Part shown: positions 5,091 through 9,084 of the stretch, in pieces | How the letters are laid out: each line of letters opens with the position of its first letter | Numbering within the stretch: position 1 is the stretch's first letter | Origin: Planctomycetota bacterium | GTDB taxonomy: Bacteria; Planctomycetota; Planctomycetia; Pirellulales; Thermoguttaceae | DNA: 9,084 nucleotides | Direction: 5' to 3' | NCBI GenBank assembly: GCA_018897395.1 | Contig: JAHIKV010000316.1 | Span: 1 to 9,084 of the forward strand | Notes under the pieces: generated by a model | Databases searched by the model: none | Told to the model about the DNA's origin: nothing | What the model saw: only the letters and a program-made list of their open reading frames with translations | Position numbers and translations under genes: made by a program

Positions 5091-6869
5091 TCACGCCGCC
5101 AGGTCGATCGGGCCGGAGGGGCATTTTAGCCGAAACAGCCCGAACAGCTCTTCCTGCGTCAGACCGAGCTTGCGGCGGTCCTCCGTGCCCGAGAAAATGG
5201 AGTCGAAAAGCTCGCGCTTCTCTCGCAAAATGCCGTCGATCCGCTCCTCGATCGTATCGACCATCAGGAACCGGGTAACGCAGACCGGGCCGTCCACGCC
5301 GATCCGATGGGCACGGTTTATCGCCTGGTCCTCGACGGCCGGGTTCCACCAGCGGTCGAAGAGGAAGACGTAGTTGACGAACTGGAGGTTCAGGCCCACG
5401 CCGCCCGCCCCATAACTGATCAACATCACGTGCCGGCTGGGGTCTTCGCGGAACCGGCTGATCACCGAGTCGCGCCGCGAGAAAGGCACTTGTCCGTGAT
5501 ACTCCATCGGACCAAACCGTTCGAGTCGCCTGGAAAGAATCCGCAGCGTGCCGACCCATTGGCTGAAGACGATCGCCTTGCGGCCGCTTTCGGCGATTTC
5601 CTCCAGATCGGCGTCGAGACGTTCGAGTTTCGCGCTGGCGCCGGTGGCCGAGTCGAAGTTGCATATCTGTTTCAGCCGCAGCACCAGCTCGAAGACGTGC
5701 TGGATTGCGGCCGACTTGCCCAACTCAGTCAGCCGCACCACGCCTTTCTCCTCGGCCAGCCGATAGCTTTCTCGTTGCTGGGGCGTCAGATCGAGCGGTG
5801 CGTCGTGGACCAGTTTGGCGGGCAGGTCGGCAAGCACCTGCTCCTTGGTCCGTCGCAGCACGTGGTCGCCGATCGAACGGCCGATCGAGCGCGGCTTCAT
5901 CTCCGGCGAGAGGAATCCCGGCGCGAGGAACTCGAAAATACCCAACAGGTCTTCGACGCTGTTTTCGACCGGCGTGCCGGTCAAGGCCCAACTCCGCCGG
6001 CGTGAAATCGACCGGACGATCCGGTTGGTGGAGCTTGCCCGGTTCTTGATCCGCTGCGATTCGTCGAGCACGACCAGGTCGAAGTGGAGGTCGGACCCAT
6101 CCATCGAGCCGCCAAGATCGCGGAGCAGCAATTCGTAGTTGGCGATGCGCACGGGTACGTCGGGCAACCGCCATTGCCAGTTGCGTTTCGCCTGGTCTCC
6201 TTCGATGGCGATCACGGGCACTTCCGGCGCCCAATGCTCGAACTCCCGCCGCCAGTTGGTCACCAGCGGTTTCGGGCAGACCAGCAGCACGCTTTTCACT
6301 TCGTCCCGTCGGAGCAACAGCCGGATGGCGGTAATGGCCTGCATCGTCTTGCCAAGGCCCATCTCGTCGGCCAGAATCGCCGCCTGACGCGGATAGAGAA
6401 ACGCGATCCCCTCGAACTGGAACGGAAACGGCCGCTGGGGAAACGCCAGCAAGCCCTCGTCCAACAGCGACTCCAACGACGGCTGCAAGAGATATTCCAA
6501 CCGGTCGGAGAGTTTTATTATGTCGTTCGGCGGCTTGATCCGGGTATGGCCGGAAAGTATGTCGCCCGGCGGCTTGATCCGGGTGTGGCCGCCGAGCGCG
6601 CCGTTTGAAGCCGCTCGACCGTGCAAGTTCTTGGACACCGCCGGGGGCGGCTGTGCTACATCAGGCTCGGCAAACCGAAAACTTCGCGTCCGCACCGGCG
6701 GCCGGGTAATGGGAATCGACACCACGCGCGGCCGAGCAAACTCGAAGTTTAGCGGCCGCCGGCACGGCGGCCCAACGACGGTCACCGGCCCGCCGTACCG
6801 ACGGACGCTAAACGTCAGGTCGATGCTTTGGGTCTCCGGCGGAGGTGGTGCGTGCCAATGGAAAGTCAT
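5091..6869 (-). CDS. SNF2-family DEAD/DEAH-box helicase-like ATPase (592 aa)
   Basis: SNF2 ATPases translocate on double-stranded DNA and remodel protein-DNA complexes. Both RecA-like lobes are present. Lobe 1 has Walker A DEMGLGKT (residues 168-175), motif Ia VCPKPLVTNW (197-206), motif II DESQ (269-272, usually DEAH or DEAQ), and motif III ALTGTP (295-300). Lobe 2 has IVFSQW (433-438), GAGGVGLNL (487-495), and motif VI QAINRAHRIG (515-524). The size is minimal for the family and no nuclease, methylase or zinc-binding domain is fused. Residues 1-125 are Pro/Arg-rich and partly repeat-derived, including a 13-residue tandem repeat. The ATG overlaps the stop of the upstream 198-aa gene (ATGA), so the two are translationally coupled. 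It converges with higBA. The ATPase assignment is firm. Whether it serves repair, transcription or defence cannot be told. Confidence 0.93.
   Translation of the reverse strand: MTFHWHAPPPPETQSIDLTFSVRRYGGPVTVVGPPCRRPLNFEFARPRVVSIPITRPPVRTRSFRFAEPDVAQPPPAVSKNLHGRAASNGALGGHTRIKPPGDILSGHTRIKPPNDIIKLSDRLEYLLQPSLESLLDEGLLAFPQRPFPFQFEGIAFLYPRQAAILADEMGLGKTMQAITAIRLLLRRDEVKSVLLVCPKPLVTNWRREFEHWAPEVPVIAIEGDQAKRNWQWRLPDVPVRIANYELLLRDLGGSMDGSDLHFDLVVLDESQRIKNRASSTNRIVRSISRRRSWALTGTPVENSVEDLLGIFEFLAPGFLSPEMKPRSIGRSIGDHVLRRTKEQVLADLPAKLVHDAPLDLTPQQRESYRLAEEKGVVRLTELGKSAAIQHVFELVLRLKQICNFDSATGASAKLERLDADLEEIAESGRKAIVFSQWVGTLRILSRRLERFGPMEYHGQVPFSRRDSVISRFREDPSRHVMLISYGAGGVGLNLQFVNYVFLFDRWWNPAVEDQAINRAHRIGVDGPVCVTRFLMVDTIEERIDGILREKRELFDSIFSGTEDRRKLGLTQEELFGLFRLKCPSGPIDLAA
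6513..6656. repeat. Repeat-derived segment within the helicase 5' coding region
   Basis: Two copies of a 34-base unit (6519-6552 and 6558-6591) match at 31 of 34 positions with a 39-base period. They encode GHTRIKPPGDILS and GHTRIKPPNDIIK (helicase residues 94-106 and 107-119). Next to them, 6612-6660 contains a GC-rich piece (AGCACAGCCGCC on the minus strand) of a type I associate with dispersed planctomycete repeats. It encodes QPPPAVSKNLHGRA (residues 73-86). The reading frame stays open through all of it. The tandem repeat is certain; the link to dispersed repeats is from memory. Confidence 0.65.
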
Positions 6870-7462
6870 CGTGCTGCCTGCCGGGCCTCCTCGATGGCCT
6901 CGCGGATCCGCTCGAACGGCTCGCTCAGATCGAACGACTCGTCCAGCTCGGCCAACCGCTCCACGATCAACCGGCGGTCTTCGTCGTCTCGCTCGGGCAG
7001 GGCCAGACGGTTTCCGCCGTGTTGGAACAGCGCCAAGCGCGGCCCGCCGTCGTGGGCCGTATCGAGCCGGAACGTTTTCGCCGATTCAGCCGCGGCGGCC
7101 GAGTCGCCTTCCACTGGCGGCATGATCCGGGGATCGGAAGGCAGAACCATGACCAGCGGCGCCGAGACGTGCTGTCGAGCGGCCAACGCCGGCTCGCGAT
7201 CGGTAAACACCAACTGCGTGGAGGTGGAGCTTTGGTTGATTAGCGTCTGCCCGATTTGCTCGCCATAGATGAACGCTTCGAGCGTGCGGCCGTAGAGAAT
7301 CTCCTGCGCCCGATTCGGCTTGATCGGCGCCGTACAGTGGAACTCCAACGGCCGGCCAGCCATGTTTAGGACCAGATACCCACCGAACAGACCATATTGC
7401 GGGTGATCGGTAACGGTCAGAAATCCAAATGTCGGCTTCGTTTTACGACTTGCGGCCTCCAT
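6866..7462 (-). CDS. Conserved-looking protein of unknown function, coupled to SNF2 helicase (198 aa)
   Basis: I do not recognise a named family. The N-terminal half (residues 10-105) reads like a compact alpha/beta domain: TFGFLTVTDHPQYGLFGGYL, VLNMAGRPLEFHCTAP (31-46), and LYGRTLEAFIYGEQIGQTL (57-75). A link of about 35 residues follows, then a strand-rich stretch (PRLALFQHGGNRLAL) and an acidic C-terminal helix (DDEDRRLIVERLAELDESF to the end). There is no signal peptide or membrane segment. I chose ATG 7462 because GAGGGGG lies 4 bases upstream and the family-like sequence starts soon after. The frame extends to 7546, but those 28 extra residues have no comparable site and look non-coding. 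Its TGA overlaps the helicase ATG, so the two products are probably made in fixed proportion and may interact. No convincing promoter was found upstream on the minus strand. Confidence 0.8.
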   Translation of the reverse strand: MEAASRKTKPTFGFLTVTDHPQYGLFGGYLVLNMAGRPLEFHCTAPIKPNRAQEILYGRTLEAFIYGEQIGQTLINQSSTSTQLVFTDREPALAARQHVSAPLVMVLPSDPRIMPPVEGDSAAAAESAKTFRLDTAHDGGPRLALFQHGGNRLALPERDDEDRRLIVERLAELDESFDLSEPFERIREAIEEARQAAR

Positions 7463-7756
7463 TAGCCCCCTCTTTCGGGACGATTTTCTTCGATCAATGA
7501 ACAATCTCCCATTTCCGCTGCTTCCAGGGGCATCGGGTAAGTGCATGGGATGACTTTAGGGATTAGGTTCTTCGATCGGAACTTGGGGCGGTGTTGAGGC
7601 CTGAAAGCGTGTGATATGCACTCGTTTGCAAGGGGGCGAATCGTCGCCCCATCCATCCCCCCCCCGCCAATCGACGAATCGGGGCCGTTTTTTTGCCGGC
7701 TACTCGACAATTAGGGCACTTTCTGTTTATACTGAAAGGTGAAAGGATTAGTACCC
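7463..7756. other. Divergent intergenic region, 294 bases
   Basis: This separates the minus-strand 198-aa/SNF2 operon from the plus-strand 158-aa gene. It holds a perfect hairpin GGGGCGA-ATCG-TCGCCCC (7633-7650), a run of nine C (7657-7665), a run of seven T (7688-7694), and the promoter of the plus-strand gene near its right end. I see no credible ORF; the open frames here are short and low in coding character. Confidence 0.6.
7704..7733 (+). promoter_or_regulatory. Sigma-70-type promoter for the 158-aa gene
   Basis: TCGACA (7704-7709, 5 of 6 to the -35 consensus) and TATACT (7728-7733, 5 of 6 to the -10 consensus) are separated by 18 bases. Transcription would start near 7740, leaving a leader of under 20 bases that still includes the GAAAGGA ribosome binding site (7741-7747). 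Confidence 0.6.
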
Positions 7757-8233
7757 ATGAGCCGCGAATCACAGCGAACGCGTCCTCCGCTTTTCAGCCA
7801 GATAGACGTATCTCAGGCTGCCCATGCCGCGGCCTCGAGCGCACGTCAGGACACCGAGCAGTCGCGGCTGTTGCGCGAACTTCTTTCGGCACAGGACCGG
7901 CAGAACGAATTGCTCGAGGAATTGGTCAATCAACTCGGCGCGGCCCATAAGCAACGAGCCACCGAGTTGGGGCAGTGGAAACAGGCCAATCCGCACCTGG
8001 CGCATAGCTGCCGCATGGCCGCCGAGGCCCTCGGCAAGGTGCAGGCCGAGTTCCTCGGATCGCTGACGGCCGAGATCAACGCCAACTACGAGAGCCTGTT
8101 GGACGGCGAGTTTATGCTCAACGAGTTCGTCGACCGATTCGGTCCGCGAATGGCCCATCTTAACGGCCTGCTCCAGGTGCTCTCGCAATTGAGCGCCACT
8201 CCCAATCCGACCGGCGCGACGAACGCGCCCTAA
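7757..8233 (+). CDS. Helical protein of unknown function, planctomycete-type (158 aa)
   Basis: The function is unknown. I associate this type of sequence with a short conserved protein found across planctomycetes, but could not check it. Residues 20-110 are almost wholly helical with heptad-like leucines (SRLLRELLSAQDRQNELLEE, VNQLGAAHKQRATELGQWKQ), predicting a coiled coil. The C-terminal part has a well-defined motif, DGEFMLNEFVDRFGPRMAHL (116-135), followed by a short helix and a low-complexity Pro/Thr/Ala tail. There is no signal peptide or membrane segment, so it is probably cytoplasmic and oligomeric. ATG 7757 is chosen over the in-frame GTG at 7739 because GAAAGGA lies 9 bases before it and the promoter leaves no room for the earlier start. 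It is monocistronic and divergent from the helicase operon; the next gene is convergent. Confidence 0.8.
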   Translation: MSRESQRTRPPLFSQIDVSQAAHAAASSARQDTEQSRLLRELLSAQDRQNELLEELVNQLGAAHKQRATELGQWKQANPHLAHSCRMAAEALGKVQAEFLGSLTAEINANYESLLDGEFMLNEFVDRFGPRMAHLNGLLQVLSQLSATPNPTGATNAP

Positions 8234-8329
8234 GCGTGTCGGGCGGTTGCATCCAAAGAGAGCGGCCACCTTGTGTTTCCAGGTCGGTCGATTAAGTCTT
8301 TACGCATTCCGCCGTTTTCCAGACTGGGG

Positions 8330-8512
8330 CTATTTGCGTTCCGCAAACCGCTTCCGCAACTGCCGCACCCACGGAGATTCATCGGCTTTGGATTGAAGGA
8401 AATCGGCGTAGGATGAGAAGTCTTTCTTTCGAGACTCATATTCAGCCCGCAATTCCTCCTGGATGCATTGCTTCATCTCAACACAATCAAATGTTTTGGT
8501 TTTCGTCGTCAT
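8330..8512 (-). CDS. Putative antitoxin of PIN-domain toxin (60 aa)
   Basis: This small, highly charged, helical protein begins MTTKTKTFDCVEMKQCIQEE. The KTFDCVEMK motif is one I associate with short antitoxin-like proteins encoded next to PIN-domain toxins in planctomycetes and cyanobacteria. It would sequester and inhibit the PIN ribonuclease encoded by the overlapping gene. Residues 9-45 should form a helix, ending in a basic tail (VRQLRKRFAERK) that could touch RNA or DNA or the toxin active site. It overlaps the toxin gene by 26 bases and lies downstream of it, the reverse of the usual vapBC order. The start is fixed by the conserved N-terminal motif; no separate promoter is seen. Confidence 0.72.
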   Translation of the reverse strand: MTTKTKTFDCVEMKQCIQEELRAEYESRKKDFSSYADFLQSKADESPWVRQLRKRFAERK

Positions 8513-8951
8513 TCGCCAACTCCAACGGGCTATGGATAGAGATTTGCGAGTAACCGTTCAACATGTTCACGCCGTTGAATTTCAGGATGCGATCGAAGTT
8601 GACCATGTGCCTGAAATTCCAGCTTAGGATCATGTCTGCCCTTGCCGCCGTGGCGGCAGCGACGTGCAAAGCGTCGTTCTCCATCTTCGGCCCCAAAATA
8701 TTTGCCGCGACATAGGCGGTGGCAAGCTCTCGGACTTCGGAATCGATACTAATTTCCTCAACGGCGTCGGCGGGAAGGCTCTCGAAGATTTGCCGCACGC
8801 GATCCGGCGCGGTCACCATCTCGCCATACGTAACGGCCGATATCAGTACAGCGTAACGTCCTTGTTTGACCTCTTCAAAAAATCGCCGGCTCGAAGCTGA
8901 AAACTGTTCGTCAAATACACCTCCAATAACCGAGGTATCAACGTACTGCAC
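8487..8951 (-). CDS. PIN-domain toxin, VapC-like ribonuclease (154 aa)
   Basis: PIN toxins cleave RNA using a cluster of acidic residues that bind metal. Here YVDTSVIGGVFD gives D5, YGEM gives E44, and ENDALHVAAA gives D93. The fourth position falls in ILSWNFRHMVNF, where Asn/His replaces the usual Asp, as in the SWNFxH subgroup of PIN proteins. The C-terminal part (KFNGVNMLNGYSQISIHSPL) is also typical of that subgroup. Translation starts at GTG 8951, which places the YVDTS strand at the N-terminus as in relatives; only a weak ribosome binding site (AGAAAG) is seen. The antitoxin gene starts inside the end of this gene. The toxin appears intact, unlike the PIN gene at 1656-2174. Confidence 0.85.
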   Translation of the reverse strand: MQYVDTSVIGGVFDEQFSASSRRFFEEVKQGRYAVLISAVTYGEMVTAPDRVRQIFESLPADAVEEISIDSEVRELATAYVAANILGPKMENDALHVAAATAARADMILSWNFRHMVNFDRILKFNGVNMLNGYSQISIHSPLELANDDENQNI

Positions 8952-8962
8952 TTTCTGAAAAA

Positions 8963-9084
8963 ATGCCCATTCTTCCCAAATTGAATCGCGCGATCCGTTT
9001 ACCCGAGTTGTTTGCGTCCGGCAACCGCTGGACTTTGCCTGCTGACAATGCTTTCGACGCCAAGTCGATTGTCAGACGTGGTGA
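8963..9084 (+). CDS. Partial ORF leaving the window (first 40 codons)
   Basis: An ATG at 8963 opens a frame that stays open to the end of the window. It reads MPILPKLNRAIRLPELFASG and continues with a WTLPADNAFDAKS segment. The composition is protein-like and the codon choice resembles that of the neighbours. It diverges from the PIN toxin with only 11 bases between the two starts, so the promoters would have to overlap coding DNA. No Shine-Dalgarno site is clear, and one minus-strand frame is also open over the same stretch. I do not recognise the protein. Confidence 0.35.
   Translation, partial: MPILPKLNRAIRLPELFASGNRWTLPADNAFDAKSIVRRG

Noticed and set aside
4607..5664. Minus-strand open frames opposite higA and over the helicase 3' end
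   Set aside because: The HTH of higA and the helicase C-terminus are clear in their own frames; these are shadows.
5307..6005. Long plus-strand open frame of 232 codons, with a similar one at 6084-6608
   Set aside because: Both are antisense to SNF2 motifs II-VI and the N-terminal linker; composition is that of reversed coding DNA.
6519..6591. Possible CRISPR-like repeats
   Set aside because: Only two copies, with a 5-base gap and inside an open reading frame; a tandem duplication, not an array.
7463..7546. 28-codon N-terminal extension of the 198-aa protein (ATG at 7546)
   Set aside because: The internal ATG at 7462 has a strong GAGGGGG site 4 bases upstream, and the extension is basic, low-complexity and unlike the following domain.
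7769..8269. Minus-strand open frame of 166 codons opposite the 158-aa gene
   Set aside because: The plus-strand frame has promoter, ribosome binding site and coiled-coil pattern; the antisense frame has none.

Overview
The window looks like a piece of a planctomycete chromosome (Pirellulales-like), though this rests on recognition and not on a search. The base composition is GC-rich. There is a complete mnmG. Several proteins resemble families I know mainly from planctomycetes. Interspersed palindromes and low-complexity repeats of the type common in those genomes run into genes as well as between them. I see no rRNA, tRNA, CRISPR array or complete insertion sequence.

Layout. Positions 1-1420 look like decayed DNA: a palindromic element (10-90), the C-terminal piece of a GH38-type glycosidase joined out of frame to another tail (200-594), a terminator-like hairpin (655-677), and an ORF (624-1418) that appears to be an inner piece of a larger carbohydrate-related protein. 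Positions 1419-2180 hold a strong hairpin with a minus-strand T tract and a PIN-domain (VapC-like) gene. The 5' end of that gene abuts a 75-bp REP-like palindrome and lacks the first catalytic aspartate. A perfect 25-bp inverted repeat (2183-2249) separates it from mnmG on the minus strand and supplies the mnmG stop codon. Diverging from mnmG is a complete higBA toxin-antitoxin operon (4288-5032) with a palindrome over its likely -10 box.

Positions 5091-7462 are a two-gene minus-strand operon: an unrecognised 198-aa protein, translationally coupled (ATGA) to a SNF2-family helicase whose N-terminal linker contains repeat-derived sequence. Diverging from it is a plus-strand gene for a 158-aa helical protein (7757-8233) with a good promoter. 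The right end has a second PIN module in toxin-first order (8951-8330, minus) and, 11 bp away and divergent, the start of an ORF that leaves the window.

How it fits together. MnmG is housekeeping (tRNA wobble uridine modification). The rest has an accessory character: three toxin-antitoxin loci, one apparently broken, in 9 kb, with gene fragments and several different repeat families. The best candidate for an undescribed system is the coupled pair of unknown 198-aa protein plus SNF2 helicase, lying between higBA and the second PIN module. Its function cannot be read from the sequence.
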